Assembly: GCA_001704765.1 (NCBI GenBank)
Contig: MBFK01000010.1
Span: 124,001-188,000, forward strand
DNA length: 64,000 nt
Direction of reading: 5' to 3'
Origin: Sinorhizobium shofinae
GTDB taxonomy: Bacteria > Pseudomonadota > Alphaproteobacteria > Rhizobiales > Rhizobiaceae
This document shows, one piece after another, positions 9,301 through 17,965 of this stretch (positions are counted from its first letter, which is position 1; every line of letters begins with the position of its first letter). Made by a program: the position numbers and the translations under genes. The notes under the pieces were generated by a model. It did no database searches. It was not told the origin of the DNA and worked only from the letters and a program-made list of their open reading frames with translations.

Positions 9301-9548
9301 CAAGCCGGCTGCGGCTTCGTCCGATCCTGATGACAGCCTTCGCCTTCATCCTCGGCGTCGTTCCCTTGGTTATCGCGACCGGTCCCGGCGCCGAGATGCG
9401 CCAGTCTCTTGGCACGGCGGTTTTTTCCGGCATGCTGGGCGTCACGTTCCTCGGCCTCTTCCTGACGCCGGTCTTCTACGTGACGCTGCGTTCCTTCCGC
9501 CGCAAGCGTGCCCCGGTGCCGGAAGCAGCGGGGGCGCCGGCGGAGTAG
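6372..9548 (+). CDS. RND multidrug efflux permease (HAE-1 family)
   Basis: A 1058-residue AcrB/MexB-type proton-driven pump, full length for the family. It begins MRFAHFFVDRPIFASVLSI, the signature first transmembrane helix. The proton-relay aspartates lie in the TM4 segment IGIVVDDAIVVVENVER, and the TM10 lysine is in LIGLAAKNAILIVEF. Two large periplasmic loops (about residues 30-340 and 560-870) form the porter and docking domains; 12 membrane spans are predicted. Substrates cannot be read from sequence. It overlaps the adaptor gene by four bases. No local regulator gene (TetR type) is present. Confidence 0.95.
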   Translation: MRFAHFFVDRPIFASVLSIVLLIVGGIAYFQLPVAQYPEIAPPTIVVRASYPGADAETVANTVATPLEQEINGVENMLYMSSYSTADGSMSLTITFKLGTDLDQAQVLVQNRVSIAEPRLPEDVRRIGVTTTKSSPDLMMVVHLLSPNDRYDQLYVSNYARSRIRDLLVRLDGVGDVILFGEREYALRVWLDPQKLSAYGMTSGDVVEALREQNVQVSGGSIGGPPMSGDSAFQYTVTTDGRFSDARQFRYVIVKATEDGRLVQLQDVARVELGAREYVTNSYLNGSPAVALGIFSRPGTNALAAADAIQATMADLSRDFPDGLEYRIIYNPTEFISESIDEVYMTIGEAVILVALVVIVFLQSWRTAIIPIVAIPVSLIGTFALLFAFGFSLNMLTLFGLVLAIGIVVDDAIVVVENVERNLARGMTPREAAHVTMDEVGAAVIAISLVLTAVFVPTAFIPGIAGQFYLQFAVTIAVATVISAINSLTLSPALAAILLRPHDNHEHESRNPVTRFGRALANGFNNGFDRMADGYGWVVRRLVQTRLALAAALLVFVALLGATWYMAQVVPRGFIPTMDQGYAIVVIQLPDGAALERTDAVVQRASAMIREVPGVRDAVAFAGFNGATFTNASNSGVIFTPFDSFEERLEHGQSATQIIGQIFGAMQSIQEAFIIAVPPPSVRGIGNSGGFKMQIMDRQSADMRRALGLAYQMMGAANQTEGLTGVFTTFSASSPQFFLAIDRDKARALNVPIPNIFETLSINLGTSYVNDFNAFGRVYQVRAQADQQYRVERDDILALKVRSASGALVPLGTLVEIRDTSGPALVQRYNMYVSVPVQGNPAPAVSTGTALDKMEALAAQILPQGTTFEWTELAFQERQTGNTAVFIFALSVIFVFLALAAQYESWVLPLAIILIVPLAVLAALLGVSLRGMDNNVLTQIGLIVLIGLAAKNAILIVEFARQGEEEGKSPIEAAIEASRLRLRPILMTAFAFILGVVPLVIATGPGAEMRQSLGTAVFSGMLGVTFLGLFLTPVFYVTLRSFRRKRAPVPEAAGAPAE

Positions 9549-9658
9549 CACGAGCCCAAGATCCGGCCGCAATGACACGATTGTGAGCGGGGGCTCCCAT
9601 TTGTAAGTGGACGGAGCCGTGGGCCTGAATGATCCTGCCTGGCCGATCCTAGTAAGCG

Positions 9659-9706
9659 GAGCGGGATGCGGGCGGAAAACCGCACACACTTTCCTCATCC
9701 CGCTCT
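9659..9706. repeat. Intergenic palindromic element, copy 2
   Basis: AGCGGGATG at the left end pairs with CATCCCGCT at the right end; the inner hairpin is GCGG-AAAA-CCGC, followed by CACACTTTCCTC. It matches the elements at 5056 and 25594 in layout and in the inner sequence. It lies between the RND pump stop and the MBL gene start (23 bases before that ATG), so it may be transcribed as a hairpin in the 5' leader. Confidence 0.7.
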
Positions 9707-9728
9707 AAGAACGCGCGAGAGGTGAAGG

Positions 9729-10568
9729 ATGCTGCTGCGATACCTTGCCTACACCCTGGTCGCCATCTGGTTCATCCATACGCTTTGGCCGGAGCCGGCC
9801 CATGCGCAGGACGCGTCCGCTCCGATCAGCCAATGCCAGGCGATCGCCGAAGCCACGCCGGCGGCGACCTTCGTCAGCTTCGCGGCGCCGGCGGCGACGC
9901 CCGCCGCCGCAGCCGCCGAAGGCGAAGTCAGCATCACCTATCTCGGTCACTCGACGTTCCTGATCGAAACGCCGGGCGGCATCTCCATCGCTACCGACTA
10001 CAATGGCTGGTTCAGGACCGCGGCGCCGCCGACCGTCGTGACGATGAACAAGGCCCATTCGAGCCATTATACGCTGACACCCGATGCGGCGATCCGCTAC
10101 GTGCTGCACGGGTGGGGCGAGGACGGGGAGCCGGCCGACTACGACCTCGTCGTCGGCGACACTTATATCCGCAATGTGACGACCGACATTCGCTCCGGCT
10201 TCCAGGGCATGGAGCCCGACGGCAATTCGATCTTCATCTTCGAGGTCGCAGGCCTCTGCATCGGTCATCTCGGCCACCTGCATCACGAGCTCGACGACAG
10301 CCATTACCGGCAGATCGGCCGCCTCGACGTGCTGATGGTGCCGGTCGACGGCGGCCTGACCATGGGCGCGGAAAGTATGAGCCGCGTCGCCTCGCGGCTG
10401 CGCGCCGCCTTGATCCTGCCGATGCACCGGCGCGGGCCGCCGATCGGCGATTTTCTGGCGATGTTCGGCGACGACTACGACAAGAGCTTCGCCACCGGTC
10501 CGAGCATCAAGGTTTCCCTACGCACGCTGCCGAGCAAGCCGCTGATCTATGTGCTTCAAGGTGTCTGA
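9729..10568 (+). CDS. Exported MBL-fold (UlaG-like) metallo-hydrolase family protein
   Basis: A 279-residue protein with a signal peptide (about residues 1-27, ending PAHAQ), an Ala/Pro-rich stretch, and then a beta-lactamase-superfamily fold starting VSITYLGHSTFLIETPGGISIATDY. The usual metal motif HxHxDH is replaced by KAHSSHYT, while later histidines are present (HLGHLHHELDD, LPMH) along with VPVDGG. Such UlaG-like proteins hydrolyse diverse substrates; the one here is unknown, and the altered motif leaves activity uncertain. It is preceded by a palindromic repeat and followed by yebC. Confidence 0.8.
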   Translation: MLLRYLAYTLVAIWFIHTLWPEPAHAQDASAPISQCQAIAEATPAATFVSFAAPAATPAAAAAEGEVSITYLGHSTFLIETPGGISIATDYNGWFRTAAPPTVVTMNKAHSSHYTLTPDAAIRYVLHGWGEDGEPADYDLVVGDTYIRNVTTDIRSGFQGMEPDGNSIFIFEVAGLCIGHLGHLHHELDDSHYRQIGRLDVLMVPVDGGLTMGAESMSRVASRLRAALILPMHRRGPPIGDFLAMFGDDYDKSFATGPSIKVSLRTLPSKPLIYVLQGV

Positions 10569-10710
10569 CGCCTGCCGTGTCCGGGCTGTACGGCCGCGTT
10601 GCGGGCGCGCGGATTTCAGCGCGCCGAAAAGACGACCCCTGCTGGACGAGAAGCGGCAATGAAACTATAAGGCGCCCCATCCCAACAAATTCATGCATGC
10701 AGAGGGCGTC

Positions 10711-11457
10711 ATGGCTGGCCATTCACAGTTCAAGAACATCATGCACCGCAAGGGCCGTCAGGATGCGGTGCGCTCCAAAATGTTTTCCAAGCTGGCGCGC
10801 GAAATCACCGTCGCGGCGAAGACCGGCCTGCCCGACCCGGGCATGAACCCGCGCCTGCGGCTGGCTATCCAGAACGCCAAGGCGCAATCGATGCCGAAGG
10901 ACAATATCGAGCGCGCCATCAAGAAGGCTGCCGGCGGCGATGCGGAGAACTACGAGGAAGTTCGCTACGAGGGCTATGGCCCGGGCGGCGTCGCCGTCAT
11001 CGTCGAGGCGCTGACCGACAACCGCAACCGCACCGCCTCCAATGTCCGCTCCATCTTTACCAAGGCGGGCGGCGCGCTCGGTGAAACCGGTTCGGTCTCC
11101 TTCTCCTTCGATCGCGTCGGCGAAATCACCTACACGCTCTCCGCGGGCGACGCCGACAAGGTGATGGAAGCAGCGATCGAATCGGGTGCCGACGACGTGG
11201 CGACGGACGAGGAAGGCCACACGATCATCTGCGGTTTCGAAGATATCGGCGACGTTTCGAAGGCGCTTGAGGGCGTGCTCGGCGAAGCCGAGACTGTCAA
11301 GGCGATCTGGAAGCCGCAGAACACGGTGCCGGTCGACGAGGAAAAGGCACAGTCGCTGATGAAGCTCATCGACAATCTCGAAGACGACGACGACGTCCAG
11401 AACGTCTATTCGAACTTCGAAGTCTCCGACGAGATTCTCGCCAAGCTGTCGGCCTGA
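10711..11457 (+). CDS. YebC/PmpR-family translation or transcription factor
   Basis: A 248-residue protein that starts [19 protein letters not shown], the invariant YebC N-terminus; ATG 10711 was chosen for this reason. The three-domain acidic protein is full length, with the family segments [28 protein letters not shown] and [23 protein letters not shown]. Members have been described as DNA-binding regulators, and more recently as ribosome-associated factors that relieve stalling at proline tracts. In many genomes yebC lies just upstream of ruvC; here a minus-strand monooxygenase gene intervenes. A strong hairpin terminator follows. Confidence 0.95.
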   Translation: MAGHSQFKNIMHRKGRQDAVRSKMFSKLAREITVAAKTGLPDPGMNPRLRLAIQNAKAQSMPKDNIERAIKKAAGGDAENYEEVRYEGYGPGGVAVIVEALTDNRNRTASNVRSIFTKAGGALGETGSVSFSFDRVGEITYTLSAGDADKVMEAAIESGADDVATDEEGHTIICGFEDIGDVSKALEGVLGEAETVKAIWKPQNTVPVDEEKAQSLMKLIDNLEDDDDVQNVYSNFEVSDEILAKLSA

Positions 11458-11480
11458 CGCGAGATTCCTGTAAGACTAAA

Positions 11481-11514
11481 GACCCGCATCGCGTCAAGCA
11501 ATGCGGGTCTTTTG
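11481..11514. terminator. Bidirectional terminator between yebC and the LLM oxidoreductase gene
   Basis: A perfect inverted repeat GACCCGCAT / ATGCGGGTC with a ten-base loop, preceded by AAA and followed by TTTT. It works in both directions between two convergent genes. Confidence 0.88.
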
Positions 11515-11533
11515 CTGTCCGCGGCTGGCGCGA

Positions 11534-12535
11534 TCAGGTGGCCGCCGCAAGAGACCGTTGTGCCGCGGCAAAGAGTTCCAGCGAATGCAGCCGCTGAGCC
11601 ATGTCGAAGATCGGCATGGAAATGATCAGCTCGTCGGCCTTGGTGAGCTCGACGAAGGCCGCGATTTTGCGGCGGATGGTTTCGGGACCGCCGACGACGG
11701 CATAGCTCATTGCGTGGTTGACGAAGATCTTTTCGTCCGGGCCCCACAGCCCGTCCATCGACTGGACGGGCGGCGGGAAGCGGCCGCGCGCATTGCGGCG
11801 AAGCGCCGCGAACGACTGCTGCATGGAGGTGAAGAGATAGTTCGCCTCCTCGTCCGTGTCGGCGGCTACGCCCATGACGCCGACCATGACATGCGGCTTG
11901 TCGAGCTGCGGCGACGGCGTGAAGCGCTCGCGGTAGATCTCCAGCGCTGAGAGGAGCATGTCCGGCGCGAAGTGCGAGGCGAAGGCGAAGGGAAGCCCGA
12001 GCATGCCGGCGAGATGGGCGCTGAAATGGCTGGAGCCGAGCAGCCAGATCGGCACGTTCGAATCCGCCCCCGGAACGGCGATGATCTTCTGGTCTTCGCT
12101 GACCGGGCCGAGCAGTGCCTGGAGCTCCACGACATCGTTCGGGAAATTGTTGCCGCTTGCTTCCATATTGCGCCGGAGCGCCTGCGCCGTCCGCATGTCG
12201 GTGCCAGGCGCGCGGCCGAGGCCGAGATCGATGCGGCCGGGATAAAGGGCCGCAAGCGTGCCGAATTGCTCGGCAATGACGAGCGGTGAATGGTTGGGAA
12301 GCATGACGCCGCCGGAGCCGACCCGGATGGTTTTTGTCGCCGACGCCACATGCGAAATGACGATCGACGTCGCGGCGCTGGCAATTCCTTTCATGCCGTG
12401 ATGCTCGGCCAGCCAGAAGCGCTTGTAGCTATTCGCCTCAGCTGCGATTGCAAGCCGGCGCGAGTTTTCCAGCGACTGGGCGACGCTACCGCCTTCGGTA
12501 ATCGGCGACAGGTCTAGAATGGAGAAAGGGATCAT
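11534..12535 (-). CDS. Luciferase-like (LLM class) flavin-dependent oxidoreductase
   Basis: A 333-residue TIM-barrel flavin monooxygenase of the YhbW/bacterial-luciferase-like group. The N-terminus [16 protein letters not shown], the [14 protein letters not shown] motif and [13 protein letters not shown] are diagnostic. It probably uses reduced FMN and oxygen; the substrate is unknown. It is transcribed alone toward yebC, sharing the terminator, and is divergent from ruvC. There are no membrane segments or signal peptide, so it is cytoplasmic. Confidence 0.9.
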   Translation of the reverse strand: MIPFSILDLSPITEGGSVAQSLENSRRLAIAAEANSYKRFWLAEHHGMKGIASAATSIVISHVASATKTIRVGSGGVMLPNHSPLVIAEQFGTLAALYPGRIDLGLGRAPGTDMRTAQALRRNMEASGNNFPNDVVELQALLGPVSEDQKIIAVPGADSNVPIWLLGSSHFSAHLAGMLGLPFAFASHFAPDMLLSALEIYRERFTPSPQLDKPHVMVGVMGVAADTDEEANYLFTSMQQSFAALRRNARGRFPPPVQSMDGLWGPDEKIFVNHAMSYAVVGGPETIRRKIAAFVELTKADELIISMPIFDMAQRLHSLELFAAAQRSLAAAT

Positions 12536-12647
12536 GGCGAACGCCTTCGGTTAAGAGAAATTGATCGATCGCAATGTAGGTTCAAGTTTCCTAAGACCAA
12601 GGGTGGCGCCGGCGGTTTTCTGCGAAAGCTCGGCGTTCCTGTGTAAT

Positions 12648-12662
12648 GTTTTTGTTTTGTTC
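12648..12662 (+). promoter_or_regulatory. Near-consensus LexA (SOS) box upstream of ruvC
   Basis: GTTT-N7-GTTC at 12648-12662 differs by one base from the alphaproteobacterial LexA operator GTTC-N7-GTTC. It lies 43 bases before the ruvC start. ruvCAB is a recognised SOS target in alphaproteobacteria, which supports the call; binding is inferred. Confidence 0.6.
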
Positions 12663-12705
12663 ACTTTTTGCTGGCAGCGTCCCGTCGACCGACATAGGGT
12701 GAGAC

Positions 12706-13218
12706 ATGCAGACTACGATTCGCATCATCGGCATTGATCCGGGGTTGAGACGCACCGGTTGGGGAATCATCGAGACGCTCGGCAATTCGCTGCGCTTCGT
12801 CGCCTCGGGCACGGTGACCTCGGACGGCGAGATGGACCTGGCCTCGCGCCTTTGCCAGTTGCACGACGGGCTTGCCGATGTGGTGCACAGCTACCAACCA
12901 CATGAGGCGGCCGTCGAGCAGACCTTCGTCAACAAGGATGCGACGGCGACGCTCAAGCTCGGCCAGGCGCGCGGCATTGCCATGCTGGTTCCGGCCCGCG
13001 CCGGTCTCAGGGTCGCCGAATATGCGCCGAATGCGGTGAAGAAAGCCGTGATCGGCGTCGGCCACGGCGAGAAGCAGCAGATCCACATGATGCTGAAGGT
13101 GCTGATGCCGAAGGTTGAGTTCAAGGGCAATGACGCGGCTGACGCGCTTGCGATTGCCATCTGCCATGCTCACAACAGGCAGGCGGTCACCAGCCGCCTC
13201 GCGGCGCTTGCCGGCTAG
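12706..13218 (+). CDS. ruvC: Crossover junction endodeoxyribonuclease RuvC
   Basis: A 170-residue Holliday-junction resolvase that cleaves four-way junctions after RuvAB branch migration. The catalytic acidic residues are visible: the first Asp in [14 protein letters not shown], Glu in [23 protein letters not shown], and the last pair in [14 protein letters not shown]. The length is normal for the family. It is the first gene of ruvCAB (ruvA starts 63 bases after its stop, ruvB follows). The upstream LexA-like box suggests DNA-damage induction. Confidence 0.97.
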   Translation: MQTTIRIIGIDPGLRRTGWGIIETLGNSLRFVASGTVTSDGEMDLASRLCQLHDGLADVVHSYQPHEAAVEQTFVNKDATATLKLGQARGIAMLVPARAGLRVAEYAPNAVKKAVIGVGHGEKQQIHMMLKVLMPKVEFKGNDAADALAIAICHAHNRQAVTSRLAALAG

Positions 13219-13281
13219 TTCGACGAACGGAATTTCTTTAGACGGTAGCGCTTTGAAACCAGCCAGGAAGACGGAAGCCAG

Positions 13282-13899
13282 ATGATCGGCAAGCTCAAGG
13301 GCACCATCGACGAGATCGGCGAGGACTTTGTCGTCCTCGACGTCCACGGGGTTGGATATGTGGCCTATTGCTCGGCGCGCACGCTCGCCAAGCTTGGTTC
13401 GGCCGGCGAGGCCGCCGTGCTCTTCATCGAAACTTATGTTCGCGAAGACCAGTTGAAGCTTTTCGGCTTTCTGTCGGCCCTTGAGCGTGAATGGTTCCGC
13501 CTGCTGCAAACCGTCCAGGGAGTGGGCTCCAAGGTGGCGCTGGCGCTGCTTTCGACGCTGACGCCCGGCGAACTCGCCAATGCCATCGCGCTGCAGGACA
13601 AGACGTCGGTTGCGCGCGCCCCCGGCGTCGGGCCGAAGGTGGCCGTGCGCATCGTCACGGAGCTGAAGAACAAGGCTCCGGCCTTTGCCGGCGAGATGTC
13701 CGCGTCGATCGGGCTTAAGCAGGAACTGGGCGAGGGGGTAGCCTCTGCTCCGGTCGCGGATGCGGTTTCGGCCTTGAGCAATCTCGGCTATTCGCGCGAC
13801 CAGGCGGCGAACGCCGTGGCCGCGGCGTTGAAGAATGGCGGCGAAGGGTCTGACAGCGCCAAGTTGATCCGCCTTGGGCTGAAGGAGCTGGCGCGCTGA
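13282..13899 (+). CDS. ruvA: Holliday junction branch migration protein RuvA
   Basis: A 205-residue junction-binding subunit. It begins [31 protein letters not shown] (domain I OB-fold), has the double helix-hairpin-helix region ([20 protein letters not shown] and [19 protein letters not shown]), and ends in the RuvB-contacting domain III ([19 protein letters not shown]). RuvA tetramers hold the junction open and load RuvB rings. Length and start match the family. It is the central gene of the operon. Confidence 0.97.
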   Translation: MIGKLKGTIDEIGEDFVVLDVHGVGYVAYCSARTLAKLGSAGEAAVLFIETYVREDQLKLFGFLSALEREWFRLLQTVQGVGSKVALALLSTLTPGELANAIALQDKTSVARAPGVGPKVAVRIVTELKNKAPAFAGEMSASIGLKQELGEGVASAPVADAVSALSNLGYSRDQAANAVAAALKNGGEGSDSAKLIRLGLKELAR

Positions 13900-14051
13900 G
13901 GGCGGAGCAAGCCTTTCTGCAGCCACAATACAATCGGAGTGAGGGATCGTGACGCGATCGCACTGGATTGGCAGCCGCGCTCGCACTATGGTTGAGATGC
14001 GCACGGCGGCATTGAGCGGCCGCGCGAACCACCCCGCAATGGAAGTTTGAG

Positions 14052-15092
14052 ATGACTGAAGCCGCACGCCTGATTGCGCCGGAGAAGCGGGGCGAGGACC
14101 TCGATGCGACCCTGCGTCCGCAGTCGCTCGACGAGTTTACCGGCCAGGCGGAGGCGCGCGCCAACCTCAAGATCTTCATCGAGGCGGCGCGCAACCGCGG
14201 CGAGGCGCTCGATCACGTTCTTTTCGTCGGCCCGCCCGGTCTCGGCAAGACGACGCTGGCGCAGATCATGGCGAAGGAGCTCGGCGTCAATTTCCGCTCG
14301 ACGTCAGGCCCGGTCATCGCCAAGGCCGGCGATCTCGCGGCGCTGCTCACCAATCTCGAAGAGCGCGACGTCTTGTTTATCGACGAAATCCACCGGTTGA
14401 ATCCGGCGGTCGAGGAAATCCTCTATCCAGCGATGGAGGACTTCCAGCTCGACCTGATCATCGGCGAGGGGCCGGCGGCACGTTCGGTGAAGATCGACCT
14501 TGCCAAATTCACGCTGGTGGCGGCGACGACGCGCCTTGGCCTGCTGACCACGCCGCTGCGCGATCGCTTCGGCATCCCTGTGCGGCTCAACTTCTATACG
14601 GTCGAGGAACTGGAGCTGATCGTCCGTCGCGGCGCGCGACTGATGGGCCTCGGTATGACAGACGAGGGGGCGCGCGAAATCGCCCGCCGCGCCCGCGGCA
14701 CGCCGCGCATCGCCGGCCGCTTGTTGCGGCGGGTGCGCGATTTCGCCGAGGTGGCCCGCGCCGAGGCGGTGACCCTGCAGATCGCCGACGAGGCGCTGAC
14801 CCGGCTTTTGGTCGACAGCATGGGGCTCGACCAGCTCGACCGCCGCTATCTGACGATGATCGCCCATAATTTCGGCGGCGGTCCGGTCGGCATCGAGACG
14901 ATCGCGGCCGGGCTTTCCGAGCCGCGTGATGCGATCGAAGACATCATCGAGCCCTATCTGATCCAGCAGGGTTTCATCCAGCGCACGCCGCGCGGCCGCG
15001 TGCTGACGGCGAACGCCTGGAAGCATCTTGGCCTCAATCCGCCCAAGGACGTCGAGGCGGCGCAATTCCGCCTGACGCTCGAGGAGGATTGA
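14052..15092 (+). CDS. ruvB: Holliday junction branch migration ATPase RuvB
   Basis: A 346-residue AAA+ motor. Walker A ([14 protein letters not shown]) and Walker B ([11 protein letters not shown]) are intact, sensor 1 is [17 protein letters not shown], and the C-terminal winged helix ends [17 protein letters not shown]. The hexamer drives branch migration with RuvA. It is separated from ruvA by about 150 bases that contain no other gene. The phosphoesterase gene starts two bases after its stop codon and is probably co-transcribed. Confidence 0.97.
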   Translation: MTEAARLIAPEKRGEDLDATLRPQSLDEFTGQAEARANLKIFIEAARNRGEALDHVLFVGPPGLGKTTLAQIMAKELGVNFRSTSGPVIAKAGDLAALLTNLEERDVLFIDEIHRLNPAVEEILYPAMEDFQLDLIIGEGPAARSVKIDLAKFTLVAATTRLGLLTTPLRDRFGIPVRLNFYTVEELELIVRRGARLMGLGMTDEGAREIARRARGTPRIAGRLLRRVRDFAEVARAEAVTLQIADEALTRLLVDSMGLDQLDRRYLTMIAHNFGGGPVGIETIAAGLSEPRDAIEDIIEPYLIQQGFIQRTPRGRVLTANAWKHLGLNPPKDVEAAQFRLTLEED

Positions 15093-15093
15093 A

Positions 15094-15996
15094 ATGATTA
15101 CGCGCCGCGGCTTCATGAAGGTTCTCGGCGGCGGTCTCGCGAGCGCCATGGCGCTTGGCGGATATGCCTTCGCCGTCGAGCCGCTCGCGCGGCTCAAGGT
15201 GGCGCGTTATGCGTTCACGCCGCCGGGTTGGACACCGGGGCTCAAGCTGCGCGTCGTCGCGCTCGCCGATCTGCATGCCTGCGAGCCCTGGATGTCGGCG
15301 CGGCGGATTGCTTCCATATGCAAGCGTGCCAATGATCTGGGTGGCGACGTCACCGTTCTGCTCGGAGACTATGCCACGGGCATGAACCTGGTGACGCGCT
15401 ACGTCCATTCCAGTGAGTGGTCGAAGGCGCTGTCGACGCTTGAAGCTCCCCTCGGCGTCCACGCGATCATGGGCAATCATGATTGGTGGGAGGACAGGAC
15501 CGCCCAGAAGAACGGCGGCGGCGAAACCTTCGGACATCGCGCATTGGCGGAGGTTGGCATCTCGGTCTACAGCAACCGCGCTATCCGCCTGGAGAAGGAT
15601 GGTTTCGGCTTCTGGATTGCTGGACTTGAGGACCAGCTTGCGCTTCTGCCGGGCAGGAAATGGAACCGTGGCTCGATGGGGGGCCTCGATGATCTCGACG
15701 GAACGCTCGCGCAGGTGAGCGATGACGCACCGGTTATCCTGCTGGCGCATGAGCCCGATATCTTTCCGAAGGTGCCATCGCGGGTCTCCCTGACGTTCTC
15801 CGGCCACACCCATGGCGGGCAGGTACGTTTCATTGGCCATTCGCCGGTCGTGCCTTCGCGCTTCGGCGACCGCTATGCCTATGGCCACATCGTCGAGGAG
15901 GAGCGCAATCTGATCGTTTCCGGCGGACTTGGTTGCTCGATTGCACCCATCCGCTTCGGTGTCCCGCCCGAGATTGTCGTGGTCGATCTCGGATAG
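15094..15996 (+). CDS. Tat-exported metallophosphoesterase (YaeI/YkuE-like)
   Basis: A 300-residue calcineurin-like phosphoesterase. The N-terminus ITRRGFMKVLGGGLASAMAL is a twin-arginine signal with a following hydrophobic stretch, so the mature enzyme should be periplasmic or membrane-attached. Metal-binding motifs are intact: ALADLHACEPW (DxH), LLGDYATG (GD), IMGNHDWWED (GNHD), LLAHEPDIF (H) and FSGHTHGGQVRF (GHTH). Related YkuE/LpxG-type proteins act on lipids or phosphoesters in the envelope; the substrate here is unknown. The start is two bases from the ruvB stop. Confidence 0.88.
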   Translation: MITRRGFMKVLGGGLASAMALGGYAFAVEPLARLKVARYAFTPPGWTPGLKLRVVALADLHACEPWMSARRIASICKRANDLGGDVTVLLGDYATGMNLVTRYVHSSEWSKALSTLEAPLGVHAIMGNHDWWEDRTAQKNGGGETFGHRALAEVGISVYSNRAIRLEKDGFGFWIAGLEDQLALLPGRKWNRGSMGGLDDLDGTLAQVSDDAPVILLAHEPDIFPKVPSRVSLTFSGHTHGGQVRFIGHSPVVPSRFGDRYAYGHIVEEERNLIVSGGLGCSIAPIRFGVPPEIVVVDLG

Positions 15997-16010
15997 CCTG
16001 ATCTCACTTT

Positions 16011-16171
16011 GCCCCTCATCGGCCCTGCCGGGCACCTTCTCCCCGCAAGCGGGGCGAAGGGACTTGCGGCAACCTCTAGTCCCACCGGTGCGACGCGAGT
16101 GAGGTGGGAGGATTTGAGCAGCGAACTCCCGTCCCTCTCCCCGCAGGCGGGAAAGGGTTAGGGCGAGGGGC
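16011..16171. repeat. RIME-type rhizobial intergenic mosaic element
   Basis: A 161-bp block bounded by the inverted ends GCCCCTC (16011-16017) and GAGGGGC (16165-16171). It contains the hairpins CCCCGC-AA-GCGGGG, CCCACC...GGTGGG and CCCGC-AGG-CGGG. Sequence and layout agree with the RIME palindromic elements described in Rhizobium/Sinorhizobium intergenic regions. It lies between two convergent genes, and its right end overlaps the last codons and stop of the sqdC-like gene. Confidence 0.85.
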
Positions 16172-17099
16172 AATCGCTCGCATCCGCGCGCTTTGACCCC
16201 TTCCGATTGGGTAGCCCCACCAGTTCGCGGATTGTCGCCGCCAGCCGTTCGGAGCCGCCGGGCCTCCAGCCGAGCGCACGCAGTTTGTCGGTGGACATCA
16301 CCTTGAATTCGCCCGGCTCCATCGCCGGCGGCAGAGGATGCGGACAACCGGTTGCCGCCTGAAGAAGGGAGAGAATTTCACGGTTGCCGGTCAGCACGTC
16401 CGAGACGTTGAAGACTTGTCCGGAGACTTTCGCCGGGTCGGCTTCGAGCATCAGGCGTATGGCCCGGCCGACATCGTCGCCATGCACTTCCGTGCCAATG
16501 CGCGATGGAACAGTCCTGCCGGCAAGATAGTCGGCGAAAAGCCTGTCCCACTTGTGCTTCCGGCCTGGGCCGGCCGGTCCATAGACGCCGGTGACACGCA
16601 GGCTGGCGGTGACGAAGCCATGGGCGGTCATCGATTTCAGGGCGTCTTCGGCTGCGAGCTTCACCACGCCATAGAGCGTATCGGGCTCAGCGGGGACGGT
16701 TTCGTCGAGGACAGTCGACGGCATTTCACCATAGACGGCGCGGCTCGACAGGAAAATGCAGCGATGTACGCCGGCGGTGCGTGCCTCTTCGAACAGTCGG
16801 ATCGACCCATCGAGATTGGCGCGACGAAAACCTTCCGGGTCAGCGCCTTCGCCGCCGCGATACTTGCCCTCGATATGCTCGAACGCGGCGTGGACGAAAT
16901 AATAGATGTTGTCGAAAGCGGCGAGCTGGTCTGCGCGCGGATCGAGCCGCAGCGGCGCGTAGGAGACCGGCTGCGAGAAGAAGCCGGCTGCCGGTCGCGA
17001 GCGGCCGCCGACCGTGACTTTATAACCGCTTGAAAGCAGGTGCTCGACGATGAAGCGGCCGACGAAGCCGGTGCCGCCGGAGACGAGGACGCGGGTCAT
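16158..17099 (-). CDS. sqdC: NAD-dependent epimerase/dehydratase, third gene of the sulfolipid operon (SqdC-like)
   Basis: A 313-residue extended short-chain dehydrogenase. The nucleotide-binding motif SGGTGFVGRFIVEHL and the catalytic YGVVK (Tyr-xxx-Lys) are clear. It overlaps the glycosyltransferase gene by four bases. Its place behind sqdB and a GT8 transferase matches the rhizobial and Rhodobacter sqdBDC order for sulfoquinovosyl diacylglycerol synthesis; the exact step of SqdC is unsettled. The last residues (DCPSP) and the stop codon are supplied by the adjacent RIME repeat, so the native C-terminus may have been altered. Confidence 0.78.
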   Translation of the reverse strand: MTRVLVSGGTGFVGRFIVEHLLSSGYKVTVGGRSRPAAGFFSQPVSYAPLRLDPRADQLAAFDNIYYFVHAAFEHIEGKYRGGEGADPEGFRRANLDGSIRLFEEARTAGVHRCIFLSSRAVYGEMPSTVLDETVPAEPDTLYGVVKLAAEDALKSMTAHGFVTASLRVTGVYGPAGPGRKHKWDRLFADYLAGRTVPSRIGTEVHGDDVGRAIRLMLEADPAKVSGQVFNVSDVLTGNREILSLLQAATGCPHPLPPAMEPGEFKVMSTDKLRALGWRPGGSERLAATIRELVGLPNRKGSKRADASDCPSP

Positions 17100-17965
17100 G
17101 GCGAGGCGGCGGCGGGATTTAGGAGAGCGGCGACGTCGGGAATATCCTCACCGGTCAGGTAGGCATGCCAGAGATCGATCAGCAAGCGCAGTGCATCGGC
17201 GCGCGGATGGTCCTTCTCCCATGGCTTTTCATACTGATAGTGCAGCACGCCGATCGACCGCCAGTCCCAGAGTTCCGGCAAGTTGAACCAGACATATTGC
17301 AGCATGTTCATCGTCACCGGCAGGCCATGCCAGTCGGGAAAGAAGCTCTGAAGGAATGTCTGGTCGGTGCGCGGCCAGAAGGCCCCCGGCGCGTCGAGTG
17401 CCGCAAGCATGTTCTCGAATGTCTCAAGCGAGGGCTTTGCGACGAAGACGCCTGAGTTCAGACGGTGAAAATCGGCGAGGCTCTCATAGACATTCGGCGC
17501 AGCGGAAAACTCCGGATAGAGGAAGAGCTTGTCTATGTTGCGCAGCACTATCGCGTCGGCGTCGATGAAGACGCAGCTCTCATATTCGACGAGCTGCCAG
17601 AGCCGGAGCTTGCAGAAATTGTCGAGCGGCGAGTGGAAGTCAGGCTTGCGTCCCTTGGTGAAGGGCGCCTTCTCGTGGACGTTTCGGCGCTGATGTCGGC
17701 CGTTGAATTCATCGGAAAGGGGCAGCAGCTCCGTTTCAATCAGGCGACAGTCGAATTCGGTGAGCGGCTCGAGCGCGGCGGTATCCACCCCGCCGGTGTA
17801 GAGCACGACGATATCCGCTGGCGTCCGCGTCAGGCGGATCGACCGCACTAAGGCGCGCGCGCCGAGCGCGTAGTCGGCGTTGGTGACGAGCGTCACGAAG
17901 GCATGCCGGGCAGCGGCCGGAGAAGAGGGGAGGGGCCCCTCCGGATGAGGCGTCGCAGGGCTCAT
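17096..17965 (-). CDS. sqdD: Family GT8 glycosyltransferase of the sulfolipid operon (SqdD-like)
   Basis: A 289-residue glycogenin-like transferase. The metal-binding DxD is in SCVFIDADAIVLRNIDKLF, preceded by NFCKLRLWQLVEYE and followed by FNSGVF-type sequence (RLNSGVFVAKPS), all GT8 hallmarks. In bacterial sulfolipid operons the glycogenin-like SqdD is proposed to move sulfoquinovose from UDP onto diacylglycerol. It overlaps both neighbours by four bases, indicating tight coupling sqdB-sqdD-sqdC. There is no signal peptide, so the protein is cytoplasmic or at the inner face of the membrane. Confidence 0.8.
   Translation of the reverse strand: MSPATPHPEGPLPSSPAAARHAFVTLVTNADYALGARALVRSIRLTRTPADIVVLYTGGVDTAALEPLTEFDCRLIETELLPLSDEFNGRHQRRNVHEKAPFTKGRKPDFHSPLDNFCKLRLWQLVEYESCVFIDADAIVLRNIDKLFLYPEFSAAPNVYESLADFHRLNSGVFVAKPSLETFENMLAALDAPGAFWPRTDQTFLQSFFPDWHGLPVTMNMLQYVWFNLPELWDWRSIGVLHYQYEKPWEKDHPRADALRLLIDLWHAYLTGEDIPDVAALLNPAAASP

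Noticed and set aside
7503-9698. A 731-codon open frame on the minus strand opposite the RND pump
   Set aside because: Antisense shadow of a canonical permease gene with strong codon bias; no ribosome site or domain.
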